In this document: positions 39,700-54,544 of the stretch, piece after piece
How the letters are laid out: every line of letters starts with the position of its first letter
Position numbering within the stretch: position 1 is the stretch's first letter
Source of the DNA: Halictus rubicundus
Lineage: Eukaryota; Arthropoda; Insecta; Hymenoptera; Halictidae
DNA length: 64,000 bases
Reading direction: 5' to 3'
Assembly: GCF_050948215.1 (NCBI RefSeq)
Contig: NW_027488594.1
Location: 682,001-746,000, forward strand
Made by a program: the position numbers and the translations under genes
Notes under the pieces: model-generated
Told to the model about the DNA's origin: nothing
Seen by the model: the letters and a program-made list of their open reading frames with translations, nothing else
Databases searched by the model: none

Positions 39700-40660
39700 G
39701 ATACAGGATAGGATAGGGTAGAGGATAGGATAGGATAGAGGATACGATATAGGATTGGATAGGATAGAGGATATGATAGGATAGCGGATAGGGTAGGATA
39801 GAGAATAGGATATAGGATTGGATAGGATAGAGGATAGGATAGGATAGAGGATAGGATAGGATAGAGGATAGGATAGGATAAAGGATAGTATAGGATAGAG
39901 GATAGGATCGGATAGAGGATTGGATAGGATAGAGGATAGGATAGGATAGAGGGTAGGATAGGATAGAGGATAGGATAGGATAGAGGATAGGACATGATAG
40001 AGGATAGGATAGGATAGAGGATAGGATAGGATAGAGGATAGGATAGGATAGAGGATAGGATAGAATAGAGGATAGGATAGGATAAAGGATAGTATAGGAT
40101 AGAGGATAGGATCGGATAGAGGATTGGATAGGATAGAGGATAATATTGGATAGAGGATAGGATAGGATAGCGGATAGGGTAGGATGGAGTATAGGATAGA
40201 ATTGAGGATAGGTTAGGGTTGAGGAAAGGATAGGATAGAGGATAGGATAGGATAGAGGATATTATAGGATAGAGGATACGATAGCATACACGATAGGATA
40301 GGGTAGAGGATAGGATAGGATAGAGGATAGGATAGGATAGAGGATAGGAATGGATATTGGATAGGATTGGATACAGGATAGGATAGGATAGGATACAGGA
40401 TAGGATAGAGGATACGATATAGGATTGGAAAGGATAGAGGATAGTATACGATAGAGGATAGGATAGAGGATAGGATATGATAGAGAACAGGATATAGGAT
40501 TTAATAGGATAGAGGATAGGATAGGATAGAGTATAGGTTATAGGATTGGCTACGATAGGGGATAGGATAGGATAGGATAGAGAATAAGTTACGATAGAGG
40601 ATAGGATAGGATTAGATAGAGAATAGGATGGAATAGAGGATAGGATAGGATAGAGAATAG
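39700..40660 (+). repeat. Degenerate B2-to-A3 transition
   Basis: This is the least regular sequence in the window. Single-occurrence strings include GAATTGAGGATAGGTTAG (about 40,198), GGTTAGGGTTGAGG (40,211), GATAGCATACACGATAGG (40,281), GGAATGGATATTGG (40,348), GGCTACGATAGG (40,548), GAATAAGTTACG (40,591) and GGATTAGATAGAG (40,609). A 60-base stretch with GATAAAGGATAGTATAGG and GGATCGG occurs at 39879 and at 40083 (204 bases, 12 units). The first TTTAAT of A3 is at 40500. The unit theme remains recognisable throughout, and no inserted element is seen. Confidence 0.75.
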
Positions 40661-42742
40661 GATAGGATAGAGGATAGGATAGGATAGAGGATAGGATAGG
40701 ATAGAGGATAGGATAGGATAGAGGATAGGCTAGGATAGAGGATGGGATAGGATAGAGGATAGGATAGGATAGAGAATAGGATATAGGATTGGATAGGATA
40801 GAGGATACGATATAGGATTTAATAGGATAGAGGATAGGATAGGATAGAGGATAGGATAGGATAGAGGATAGGATAGGATAGAGGATGGGATAGGATAGAG
40901 GATAATATAGGATAGAGGATAGGATAGGATGGAGGATAGGATACGATAGAGGATAGGATAGGATAGAGGATATGATACGATAGAGGATAGGATAGGATAG
41001 AGGATAGGATATAGGATTGGATAGGATAGCGGATAGGATAGGATAGAGGATTGGATAGGATAGGGGATAGGATACGATAGAGGATAGGATAGGATAGATA
41101 ATAGGATATAGGATTGGATAGGATAGAGGATAGGATAGGATAGAGGATAGGATAGGATAGAGGATGGGATAGGATAGAGGATAATATAGGATAGAGGATA
41201 GGATAGGATAGAGGATGGGGTAGGATAGAGGATAATATAGGATAGAGGATAGGATATAGGATTTAATAGGATAGAGGATAGGATACGATAAAGGATAGGA
41301 TAGGATAGAGGATAGGATATAGGATTGGATAGGATAGCGGATAGGATAGGATAGGGGATTGGATAGGATAGAGAATAGGATATAGGATTGGATAGGATAG
41401 AGGATAGAATAGGATAGAGGATAGGATAGGATAGAGGATAGGATATGATACAGGATAGGATAGGATAGAGGATAGGATAGGATAGAGGATAGGATAGGAT
41501 ACAGCATAGGATAGGATAGAGGATAGGATATGATAGAGGATAGGATAGGATAGAGGATAGGATAGGATAGAGAATAGGATAGGATAGAGGATAGGATATG
41601 ATAGAGGATAGGATAGGATAGAGGATAGGATAGGATAGAGGATGGGATAGGATAGAGGATAGGATACGATAGAGGATAAGGATAGGATAGAGGATAGGAT
41701 AGGATAGAGGATAGGATATGATAGAGGATACGATATAGGATTTAATAGGATAGAGGATAGGATACGATAAAGGATAGGATAGGATAGAGGATAGGATAGG
41801 ATAGAGAATAGGATATAGGATTGGATAGGATAGCGGATAGGATAGGATAGAGGATTGGATAGGATAGGGGATAGGATACGATAGAGGATAGGATAGGATA
41901 GAGAATAGGATATAGGATTGGATAGGATAGAGGATAGAATAGGATAGAGGATAGGATAGGATAGAGGATAGGATAGGATAAAGGATAGGATAGGATAGAG
42001 GATAGGATAGGATAGAGAATAGGATATAGGATTGGATAGGATAGAGGATACGATATAGGATTTAATAGGATAGAGGATAGGATAGGATAGAGGATAGGAT
42101 AGGATAGAGGATAGGATAGGATAGAGGATGGGATAGGATAGAGGATAATATAGGATAGAGGATAGGATAGGATGGAGGATAGGATACGATAGAGGATAGG
42201 ATAGGATAGAGGATAGGATAGGATAGAGGATAGGATAGGATAGAGGATCCGATATAGGATTGGATAGGATAGAGGATAGAATAGGATAGAGGATAGGATA
42301 GGATAGAGGATAGGATAGGATAGAGGATAGGATAGGATAGAGGATAGGATAGGATAGAGGATCCGATATACGATTTAATAGGATAGAGGATAGGATACGA
42401 TAAAGGATAGGATAGGATAGAGGATAGGATAGGATAGAGGATAGGATATGATAGAGGATAGGATAGGATAGAGGATAGGATAGGATAGAGAATAGGATGG
42501 GATAGAGGATAGGATAGGATTGAGGATAGGATAGGATAGAGGATGGGATAGGATAGAGGATAGGATAGGATAGAGGATAGGATAGGATAGAGGATAGGAT
42601 AGGATAGAGGATAGGATAGGATAGAGGATAGGATAGGATAGAGGATGGGATAGGATAGAGGATAATATAGGATAGAGGATAGGATAGGATAGAGGATGGG
42701 GTAGGATAGAGGATAATATAGGATAGAGGATAGGATATAGGA

Positions 42743-45140
42743 TTTAATAGGATAGAGGATAGGATACGATAAAGGATAGGATAGGATAGAGGATAGGATA
42801 TAGGATTGGATAGGATAGCGGATAGGATAGGATAGGGGATTGGATAGGATAGAGAATAGGATATAGGATTGGATAGGATAGAGGATAGAATAGGATAGAG
42901 GATAGGATAGGATAGAGGATAGGATATGATACAGGATAGGATAGGATAGAGGATAGGATAGGATATAGGATAGGATAGGATACAGCATAGGATAGGATAG
43001 AGGATAGGATATGATAGAGGATAGGATAGGATAGAGGATAGGATAGGATAGAGAATAGGATATGATAGAGGATAGGATATGATAGAGGATAGGATAGGAT
43101 AGAGGATAGGATAGGATAGAGGATGGGATAGGATAGAGGATAGGATACGATAGAGGATAAGGATAGGATAGAGGATAGGATAGGATAGAGGATAGGATAT
43201 GATAGAGGATACGATATAGTATTTAATAGGATAGAGGATAGGATAGGATAGAGGATAGGATAGGATGGAGGATAGGATAGGATAGAGGATGGGATAGGAT
43301 AGAGGATAATATAGGATAGAGGATAGGATAGGATGGAGGATAGGATACGATAGAGGATAGGATAGGATAGAGGATATGATACGATAGAGGATAGGATAGT
43401 ATAGAGGATACGATATAGGATTTAATAGGATAGAGGATAGGATACGATAAAGGATAGGATAGGATAGAGGATAGGATAGGATAGAGAATAGGATATAGGA
43501 TTGGATAGGATAGCGGATAGGATAGGATAGAGGATTGGATAGGATAGGGGATAGGATACGATAGAGGATAGGATAGGATAGAGAATAGGATATAGGATTG
43601 GATAGGATAGAGGATAGAATAGGATAGAGGATAGGATAGGATAGAGGATAGGATAGGATAGAGGATAGGATAGGATAAAGGATAGGATAGGATAGAGGAT
43701 AGGATAGGATAGAGGATCCGATATAGGATTTAATAGGATAGAGGATAGGATACGATAAAGGATAGGATAGGATAGAGGATAGGATAGGATAGAGAATAGG
43801 ATATAGGATTGGATAGGATAGCGGATAGGATAGGATAGAGGATTGGATAGGATAGGGGATAGGATACGATAGAGGATAGGATAGGATAGAGAATAGGATA
43901 TAGGATTGGATAGGATAGAGGATACGATATAGGATTTAATAGGATAGAGGATAGGATAGGATAGAGGATAGGATAGGATAGAGGATAGGATAGGATAGAG
44001 GATGGGATAGGATAGAGGATAATATAGGATAGAGGATAGGATAGGATGGAGGATAGGATACGATAGAGGATAGGATAGGATAGGGGATTTGATACGATAG
44101 AGGATAGGATAGGATAGAGGATAGGATATAGGATTGGATAGGATAGCGGATAGGATAGGATAGAGGATTGGATAGGATAGGGGATAGGATACGATAGAGG
44201 ATAGGATAGGATAGATAATAGGATATAGGATTGGATAGGATAGAGGATAGAATAGGATAGAGGATAGGATAGGATAGAGGATAGGATAGGATAGAGGATA
44301 GGATAGGATAGAGGATAGGATAGGATAGAGGATCCGATATACGATTTAATAGGATAGAGGATAGGATACGATAAAGGATAGGATAGGATAGAGGATAGGA
44401 TAGGATAGAGGATAGGATATGATAGAGGATAGGATAGGATAGAGGATAGGATAGGATAGAGAATAGGATGGGATAGAGGATAGGATAGGATAGAGGATAA
44501 TATAGAATAGAGGATAGGATAGGATGGAGGATAGGATACGATAGAGGATAGGATAGGATAGAGGATATGATACGATAGAGGATAGGATAGGATAGAGGAT
44601 ACGATATAGGATTTAATAGGATAGAGGATAGGATACGATAAAGGATAGGATAGGATAGAGGATAGGATAGGATAGGGGATAGGATACGATAGAGGATAGG
44701 ATAGGATAGAGAATAGGATATAGGATTGGATAGGATAGAGGATAGAATAGGATAGAGGATAGGATAGGATAGAGGATAGGATAGGATAGAGGATAGGATA
44801 GGATAGAGGATAGGATAGGATAGAGGATAGGATAGGATAGAGGATAGGATAGGATAGAGGATCCGATATACGATTTAATAGGATAGAGGATAGGATACGA
44901 TAAAGGATAGGATAGGATAGAGGATAGGATAGGATAGAGGACAGGATATGATAGAGGATAGGATAGGATAGAGGATAGGATAGGATAGAGGATAGGATAG
45001 GATAGAGGATAGGATAGGATAGAGGATAGGATAGGATAGAGGATGGGATAGGATAGAGGATAATATAGGATAGAGGATAGGATAGGATAGAGGATGGGGT
45101 AGGATAGAGGATAATATAGGATAGAGGATAGGATATAGGA
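42743..45140 (+). repeat. 2,398-bp higher-order repeat in A3, copy 1
   Basis: TTTAAT landmarks at 42743, 43222 (with the variant GATATAGTATTTAAT), 43421 and 43935 recur exactly 2,398 bases on (45141, 45620, 45819, 46333). Those at 43729 and 44345-44612 recur at 2,408 and 2,397. Left of 42,743 similarity continues at offset 2,500, with 102 bases (six units) lost. The first 480 bases also match 41,262-41,741 at offset 1,481. Confidence 0.85.
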
Positions 45141-47537
45141 TTTAATAGGATAGAGGATAGGATACGATAAAGGATAGGATAGGATAGAGGATAGGATATA
45201 GGATTGGATAGGATAGCGGATAGGATAGGATAGGGGATTGGATAGGATAGAGAATAGGATATAGGATTGGATAGGATAGAGGATAGAATAGGATAGAGGA
45301 TAGGATAGGATAGAGGATAGGATATGATACAGGATAGGATAGGATAGAGGATAGGATAGGATAGAGGATAGGATAGGATACAGCATAGGATAGGATAGAG
45401 GATAGGATATGATAGAGGATAGGATAGGATAGAGGATAGGATAGGATAGAGAATAGGATAGGATAGAGGATAGGATATGATAGAGGATAGGATAGGATAG
45501 AGGATAGGATAGGATAGAGGATGGGATAGGATAGAGGATAGGATACGATAGAGGATAAGGATAGGATAGAGGATAGGATAGGATAGAGGATAGGATATGA
45601 AAGAGGATACGATATAGTATTTAATAGGATAGAGGATAGGATAGGATAGAGGATAGGATAGGATGGAGGATAGGATAGGATAGAGGATGGGATAGGATAG
45701 AGGATAATATAGGATAGAGGATAGGATAGGATGGAGGATAGGATACGATAGAGGATAGGATAGGATAGAGGATATGATACGATAGAGGATAGGATAGTAT
45801 AGAGGATACGATATAGGATTTAATAGGATAGAGGATAGGATACGATAAAGGATAGGATAGGATAGAGGATAGGATAGGATAGAGAATAGGATATAGGATT
45901 GGATAGGATAGCGGATAGGATAGGATAGAGGATTGGATAGGATAGGGGATAGGATACGATAGAGGATAGGATAGGATAGAGAATAGGATATAGGATTGGA
46001 TAGGATAGAGGATAGAATAGGATAGAGGATAGGATAGGATAGAGGATAGGATAGGATAGAGGATAGGATAGGATAAAGGATAGGATAGGATAGAGGATAG
46101 GATAGGATAGAGGATCCGATATAGGATTTAATAGGATAGAGGATAGGATACGATAAAGGATAGGATAGGATAGAGGATAGAATAGGATAGAGAATAGGAT
46201 ATAGGATTGGATAGGATAGCGGATAGGATAGGATAGAGGATTGGATAGGATAGGGGATAGGATACGATAGAGGATAGGATAGGATAGAGAATAGGATATA
46301 GGATTGGATAGGATAGAGGATACGATATAGGATTTAATAGGATAGAGGATAGGATAGGATAGAGGATAGGATAGGATAGAGGATAGGATAGGATAGAGGA
46401 TGGGATAGGATAGAGGATAATATAGGATAGAGGATAGGATAGGATGGAGGATAGGATACGATAGAGGATAGGATAGGATAGAGGATATGATACGATAGAG
46501 GATAGGATAGGATAGAGGATAGGATATAGGATTGGATAGGATAGCGGATAGGATAGGATAGAGGATTGGATAGGATAGGGGATAGGATACGATAGAGGAT
46601 AGGATAGGATAGATAATAGGATATAGGATTGGATAGGATAGAGGATAGAATAGGATAGAGGATAGGATAGGATAGAGGATAGGAAGGATAGAGGATAGGA
46701 TAGGATAGAGGATAGGATAGGATAGAGGATCCGATATACGATTTAATAGGATAGAGGATAGGATACGATAAAGGATAGGATAGGATAGAGGATAGGATAG
46801 GATAGAGGATAGGATATGATAGAGGATAGGATAGGATAGAGGATAGGATAGGATAGAGAATAGGATGGGATAGAGGATAGGATAGGATAGAGGATAATAT
46901 AGGATAGAGGATAGGATAGGATGGAGGATAGGATACGATAGAGGATAGGATAGGATAGAGGATATGATACGATAGAGGATAGGATAGGATAGAGGATACG
47001 ATATAGGATTTAATAGGATAGAGGATAGGATACGATAAAGGATAGGATAGGATAGAGGATAGGATAGGATAGAGAATAGGATATAGGATTGGATAGGATA
47101 GCGGATATAATAGGATAGAGGATTGGATAGGATAGGGGATAGGATACGATAGAGGATAGGATAGGATAGAGAATAGGATATAGGATTGGATAGGATAGAG
47201 GATAGAATAGGATAGAGGATAGGATAGGATAGAGGATAGGATAGGATAGAGGATAGGATAGGATAGAGGATCCGATATACGATTTAATAGGATAGAGGAT
47301 AGGATACGATAAAGGATAGGATAGGATAGAGGATAGGATAGGATAGAGGATAGGATATGATAGAGGATAGGATAGGATAGAGGATAGGATAGGATAGAGA
47401 ATAGGATGGGATAGAGGATAGGATAGGATAGAGGATAGGATAGGATAGAGGATGGGATAGGATAGAGGATAGGATAGGATAGAGGATAGGATAGGATAGA
47501 GGATAGGATAGGATAGAGGATAGGATAGGATAGTATA
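45141..47537 (+). repeat. 2,398-bp higher-order repeat in A3, copy 2
   Basis: This is the second copy of the block at 42,743. A broken unit, AGGAAGGATAGAGG at about 46,682, explains the length change near 46.7 kb. Similarity weakens after about 47,290. Confidence 0.83.
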
Positions 47538-48059
47538 GAGGATAGGATAGGATAGAGGATAGGATAGGATAGAGGATACGATATAGGATTTAATAGGATA
47601 GAGGATAGGATACGATAGAGGATACGATAGGATAGAGGATAGGATAGGATAGAGAATAGGATAGGATAGAGGAAAGGATAGGATAGAGGATAGGATAGGA
47701 TAGAGGATAGGATAGGATAGAGGATGGGATAGGATAGAGGATAATATAGGATAGAGGATAGGATAGGATAGAGGATGGGGTAGGATAGAGGATAATATAG
47801 GATAGAGGATAGGATATAGGATTTAATAGGATAGAGGATAGGATACGATAAAGGATAGGATAGGATAGAGGATAGGATATAGGATTGGATAGGATAGCGG
47901 ATAGGATAGGATAGGGGATTGGATAGGATAGAGAATAGGATATAGGATTGGATAGGATAGAGGATAGAATAGGATAGAGGATAGGATAGGATAGAGGATA
48001 GGATATGATACAGGATAGGATAGGATAGAGGATAGGATAGGATAGAGGATAGGATAGGA

Positions 48060-49454
48060 TACAGCATAGGATAGGATAGAGGATAGGATGTGATAGAGGA
48101 TAGGATAGGATAGAGGATAGGATAGGATAGAGAATAGGATAGGATAGAGGATAGGATATGATAGAGGATAGGATAGGATAGAGGATAGGATAGGATAGAG
48201 GATAGGATAGGATAGAGAATAGGATAGGATAGAGGATAGGATAGGATAGAGGATAGGATAGGATAGAGGATAGGATAGGATAGAGGATGGGATAGGATAG
48301 AGGATAGGATACGATAGAGGATAAGGATAGGATAGAGGATAGGATAGGATAGAGGATAGGATATGATAGAGGATACGATATAGGATTTAATAGGATAGAG
48401 GATAGGATAGGATAGAGGATAGGATAGGATAGAGGATAGGATAGGATAGAGGATGGGATAGGATAGAGGATAATATAGGATAGAGGATAGGATAGGATGG
48501 AGGATAGGATACGATAGAGGATAGGATAGGATAGAGGATATGATACGATAGAGGATAGGATAGGATAGAGGATACGATATAGGATTTAATAGGATAGAGG
48601 ATAGGATACGATAAAGGATAGGATAGGATAGAGGATAGGATAGGATAGAGAATAGGATATAGGATTGGATAGGATAGCGGATAGGATAGGATAGAGGATT
48701 GGATAGGATAGGGGATAGGATACGATAGAGGATAGGATAGGATAGAGAATAGGATATAGGATTGTATAGGATAGAGGATAGAATAGGATAGAGGATAGGA
48801 TAGGATACAGGATAGGATAGGATAGAGGATAGGATATGATAGAGGATAGGATAGGATAGAGGATAGGATAGGATAGAGAATAGGATGGGATAGAGGATAG
48901 GATAGGATTGAGGATAGGATAGGATAGAGGATAGGATAGGATAGAGGATGGCATAGGATAGAGGATAGGATAGGATAGAGGATAGGATAGGATAGAGAAT
49001 AGGATAGGATAGAGGATAGGATAGGATAGAGGATAGTATAGGATAGAGGATAGGATAGGATAGAGGATGGGATAGGATAGAGGATAGGATACGATAGAGG
49101 ATAAGGATAGGATAGAGGATAGGATAGGATAGAGGATAGGATATGATAGAGGATACGATATAGGATTTAATAGGATAGAGGATAGGATAGGATAGAGGAT
49201 AGGATATAGGATTGGATAGGATAGCGGATAGGATAGGATAGAGGATTGGATAGGATAGGGGATAGGATACGATAGAGGATAGGATAGGATAGAGAATAGG
49301 ATATAGGATTGGATAGGATAGAGGATAGAATAGGATAGAGGATAGGATAGGATAGAGGATAGGATATGATACAGGATAGGATAGGATAGAGGATAGGATA
49401 GGATAGAGGATAGGATAGGATACAGGATAGGATAGGATAGAGGATAGGATATGA
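48060..49454 (+). repeat. 1,395-bp higher-order repeat in A3, copy 1
   Basis: Landmarks recur 1,395-1,396 bases on: TTTAAT 48386/49781, 48585/49980 and 49165/50561, and TTGTATAGG 48762/50157. The sequence between them carries the same run of variants (GATAAGGATAG, GGGATAGG, GATAATATAGG, TGGAGG, GATATGATACG). Confidence 0.83.
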
Positions 49455-50849
49455 TAGAGGATAGGATAGGATAGAGGATAGGATAGGATAGAGAATAGGA
49501 TGGGATAGAGGATAGGATAGGATAGAGGATAGGATAGGATAGAGGATAGGATAGGATAGAGGATGGGATAGGATAGAGGATAGGATAGGATAGAGGATAG
49601 GATAGGATAGAGAATAGGATAGGGTAGAGGATAGGATAGGATAGAGGATAGGATAGGATAGAGGATAGGATAGGATAGAGGATGGGATAGGATAGAGGAT
49701 AGGATACGATAGAGGATAAGGATAGGATAGAGGATAGGATAGGATAGAGGATAGGATATGATAGAGGATACGATATAGGATTTAATAGGATAGAGGATAG
49801 GATATGATAGAGGATAGGATAGGATAGAGGATAGGATAGGATAGAGGATGGGATAGGATAGAGGATAATATAGGATAGAGGATAGGATAGGATGGAGGAT
49901 AGGATACGATAGAGGATAGGATAGGATAGAGGATATGATACGATAGAGGATAGGATAGGATAGAGGATACGATATTTGATTTAATAGGATAGAGGATAGG
50001 ATACGATAAAGGATAGGATAGGATAGAGGATAGGATAGGATAGAGAATAGGATATAGGATTGGATAGGATAGCGTATAGGATAGGATAGAGGATTGGATA
50101 GGATAGGGGATAGGATACGATAGAGGATAGGATAGGATAGAGAATAGGATATAGGATTGTATAGGATAGAGGATAGAATAGGATAGAGGATAGGATAGGA
50201 TACAGGATAGGATAGGATAGAGGATAGGATATGATAGAGGATAGGATAGGATAGAGGATAGGATAGGATAGAGAATAGGATGGGATAGAGGATAGGATAG
50301 GATTGAGGATAGGATAGGATAGAGGATAGGATAGGATAGAGGATGGGATAGGATAGAGGATAGGATAGGATAGAGGATAGGATAGGATAGAGAATAGGAT
50401 AGGATAGAGGATAGGATAGGATAGAGGATAGTATAGGATAGAGGATAGGATAGGATAGAGGATGGGATAGGATAGAGGATAGGATACGATAGAGGATAAG
50501 GATAGGATAGAGGATAGGATAGGATAGAGGATAGGATATGATAGAGGATACGATATAGGATTTAATAGGATAGAGGATAGGATAGGATAGAGGATAGGAT
50601 ATAGGATTGGATAGGATAGCGGATAGGATAGGATAGAGGATTGGATAGGATAGGGGATAGGATACGATAGAGGATAGGATAGGATAGAGAATAGGATATA
50701 GGATTGGATAGGATAGAGGATAGAATAGGATTGAGGATAGGATAGGATAGAGGATAGGATAGGATAGAGGATAGGATAGGATAGAGGATAGGATTTGATA
50801 GAGGATCCGATATAGGATTTAATAGGATAGAGGATAGGATACGATAAAG
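49455..50849 (+). repeat. 1,395-bp higher-order repeat in A3, copy 2
   Basis: This is the second copy of 48,060-49,454. Private changes include GATATTTGATTTAAT at about 49,973 (GATATAGGATTTAAT in copy 1) and AGCGTATAGG near 50,071. Confidence 0.82.
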
Positions 50850-53800
50850 GATAGGATAGGATAGAGGATAGGATAGGATAGAGAATAGGATATAGGATTG
50901 GATAGGATAGCGGATAGGATAGGATAGAGGATTGGATAGGATAGGGGATAGGATACGATAGAGGATAGGATAGGATAGAGAATAGGATATAGGATTGGAT
51001 AGGATAGAGGATACGATATAGGATTTAATAGGATAGAGGATAGGATAGGATAGAGGATAGGATAGGATAGAGGATGGGATAGGTTAGAGGATAATATAGG
51101 ATAGAGGATAGGATAGGATGGAGGATAGGATACGATAGAGGATAGGATAGGATAGAGGATATGATACTATAGAGGATAGGATAGGATAGAGGATACGATA
51201 TAGGATTTAATAGGATAGAGGATAGGATAGGATAGAGGATAGGATAGGATAGAGGATGGGATAGGATAGAGGATAGGATAGGATAGAGGATAGGATAGGA
51301 TAGAGGATAGGATAGGATAGAGGATACGATATAGGATTTAATAGGATAGAGGATAGGATACGATAGAGGATACGATAGGATAGAGGATAGGATAGGATAG
51401 AGAATAGGATAGGATAGAGGAAAGGATAGGATAGAGGATAGGATAGGATAGAGGATAGGATAGGATAGAGGATGGGATAGGATAGAGGATAATATAGGAT
51501 AGAGGATAGGATAGGATAGAGGATAGGATAGGATAGAGGATAGGATAGGATAGAGGATGGGATAGGATAGAGGATAATATAGGATAGAGGATAGGATAGG
51601 ATGGAGGATAGGATACGATAGAGGATAGGATAGGATAGAGGATATGATACGATAGAGGATAGGATAGGATAGAGGATACGATATAGGATTTAATAGGATA
51701 GAGGATAGGATACGATAAAGGATAGGATAGGATAGAGGATAGGATAGGATAGAGAATAGGATATAGGATTGGATAGGATAGCGGATAGGATAGGATAGAG
51801 GATTGGATAGGATAGGGGATAGGATACGATAGAGGATAGGATAGGATAGAGAATAGGATATAGGATTGGATAGGATAGAGGATAGAATAGGATAGAGGAT
51901 AGGATAGGATAGAGGATAGGATAGGATAAAGGATAGGATAGGATAGAGGATGGGATAGGATAGAGGATAGGATAGGATAGAGGATAGGATAGGGTAGGAT
52001 AGAGGATAGGATAGGATAGAGGATAGGATAGGATAGAGGATAGGATAGGATAGAGGATAGGATAGGATAGAAGATACGATATAGGATTTAATAGGATAGA
52101 GGATAAGATACGATAGAGGATACGATAGGATAGAGGATAGGATAGGATAGAGAATAGGATAGGATAGAGGATAGGATAGGATAGAGAATAGGATGGGATA
52201 GAGGATAGGATAGGATTGAGGATAGGATAGGATAGAGGATAGGATAGGATAGAGGATGGGATAGGATAGAGGATAGGATAGGATAGAGGATAGGATAGGA
52301 TAGAGAATAGGATAGGATAGAGGATAGGATAGGATAGAGGATAGGATAGGATAGAGGATAGGATAGGATAGAGGATGGGATAGGATAGAGTATAGGATAC
52401 GATAGAGGATAAGGATAGGATAGAGGATAGGATATGATAGAGGATACGATATAGGATTTAATAGGATAGAGGATAGGATAGGATAGAGGATAGGATATAG
52501 GATTGGATAGGATAGCGGATAGGATAGGATAGAGGATTGGATAGGATAGGGGATAGGGTACGATAGAGGATAGGATAGGATAGAGAATAGGATATAGGAT
52601 TGGATAGGATAGAGGATAGAATAGGATAGAGGATAGGATAGGATAGAGGATAGGAATTGATACAGGATAGGATAGGATAGAGGATAGGATATGATAGAGG
52701 ATAGGATAGGATACAGCATAGGATAGGATAGAGGATAGGATATGATAGAGGATAGGATAGGATAGAGAATAGGATATAGGATTGGATAGGATAGAGGATA
52801 CGATATAGGATTTAATAGGATAGAGGATAGGATAGGATAGAGGATAGGATAGGATAGAGGATAGGATAGGATAGAGGATGGGATAGGATAGAGGATAATA
52901 TAGGATAGAGGATAGGATAGGATGGAGGATAGGATACGATAGAGGATAGGATAGGATAGAGGATAGGATAGGATAGAGAATAGGATATAGGATTGGATAG
53001 GATAGCGGATAGGATAGGATAGAGGATTGGATAGGATAGGGGATAGGATACGAGAGAGGATAGGATAGGATAGAGAATAGGATATAGGATTGGATAGGAT
53101 AGAGGATACGATATAGGATTTAATAGGATAGAGGATAGGATAGGATAGAGGATAGGATAGGATAGAGGATAGGATAGGATAGAGGATGGGATAGGATAGA
53201 GGATAATATAGGATAGAGGATAGGATAGGATGGAGGATAGGATACGATAGAGGATAGGATAGGATAGAGGATATGATACTATAGAGGATAGGATAGGATA
53301 GATGATACGATATAGGATTTAATAGGATAGAGGATAGGATAGGATAGAGGATAGGATAGGATAGAGGATGGGATAGGATAGAGGATAGGATAGGATAGAG
53401 GATAGGATAGGATAGAGGATAGAATAGGATAGAGGATAGGATAGGATAGAGGATAGGATAGGATAAAGGATAGGATAGGATAGAGGATGGGATAGGATAG
53501 AGGATAGGATAGGATAGAGGATAGGATAGGGTAGGATAGAGGATAGGATAGGATAGAGGATAGGATAGGATAGAGGATAGGATAGGATAGAGGATAGGAT
53601 AGGATAGAGGATACGATATAGGATTTAATAGGATAGAGGATAGGATACGATAGAGGATACGATAGGATAGAGGATAGGATAGGATAGAGAATAGGATAGG
53701 ATAGAGGATAGGATAGGATAGAGAATAGGATATAGGATTGGATAGGATAGCGGATAGGATAGGATAGAGGATTGGATAGGATAGGGGATAGGATACGATA

Positions 53801-54500
53801 GAGGATAGGATAGGATAGAGAATAGGATATAGGATTGTATAGGATAGAGGATAGAATAGGATAGAGGTTAGGATAGGATACAGGATAGGATAGGATAGAG
53901 GATAGGATATGATAGAGGATAGGATAGGATAGAGGATAGGATAGGATAGAGAATAGGATGGGATAGAGGATAGGATAGGATTGAGGATAGGATAGGATAG
54001 AGGATAGGATAGGATAGAGGATGGGATAGGATAGAGGATAGGATAGGATAGAGGATAGGATAGGATAGAGAATAGGATAGGATAGAGGATAGGATAGGAT
54101 AGAGGATAGGATAGGATAGAGGATAGGATAGGATAGAGGATGGGATAGGATAGAGTATAGGATACGATAGAGGATAAGGATAGGATAGAGGATAGGATAG
54201 GATAGAGGATAGGATATGATAGAGGATACGATATAGGATTTAATAGGATAGAGGATAGGATAGGATAGAGGATAGGATATAGGATTGGATAGGATAGCGG
54301 ATAGGATAGGATAGAGGATTGGATAGGATAGGGGATAGGGTACGATAGAGGATAGGATAGGATAGAGAATAGGATATAGGATTGGATAGGATAGAGGATA
54401 GAATAGGATAGAGGATATGATAGGATAGAGGATAGGAATTGATACAGGATAGGATAGGATAGAGGATAGGATAGGATAGAGGATAGGATAGGATACAGCA
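50850..54500 (+). repeat. A-type units between the 1.4-kb and 1.46-kb arrays
   Basis: These are A-type units with TTTAAT at 51024, 51206, 51337, 51689, 52087, 52457, 52811, 53119, 53318 and 53624. GATATGATACTATAG, a change of CGATAG to CTATAG, occurs at 51160, 53272, 54957 and 61356. This segment has looser higher-order order than its neighbours: spacings of about 1,780-1,790 recur (51024/52811, 52457/54239) but do not hold across the whole stretch. No gene is seen. Confidence 0.72.
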
Positions 54501-54544
54501 TAGGATAGGATAGAGGATAGGATATGATAGAGGATAGGATAGGA

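Larger units (their letters stand above)
20261..40480 (+). repeat. B-type satellite domain B2
   Basis: This is B-type variant sequence. The first part, to about 24,010, is a copy of B1. The rest is a nest of large tandem copies with offsets of 4,914, 5,093, 4,793, 4,479, 3,879 and 4,150 bases between shared landmarks. TTTAAT was not found anywhere in this 20 kb. Units with extra GGATA pentamers are common, as are GATGATATTATAGG, AGATTATAGGATAGCATAG and GACAATAGGATCGG. Beyond about 39.7 kb the variants become irregular, and the domain passes into A3 through a degenerate zone. No gene is seen. Confidence 0.84.

Noticed and set aside
40195..40235. Telomere-like TTAGGGTT in GGATAGGTTAGGGTTGAGG
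   Set aside because: It occurs once and is flanked by ordinary GGATA units. One hexamer is within what point changes of GGATAGG can produce, so it is not evidence of a telomere or telomere fusion.
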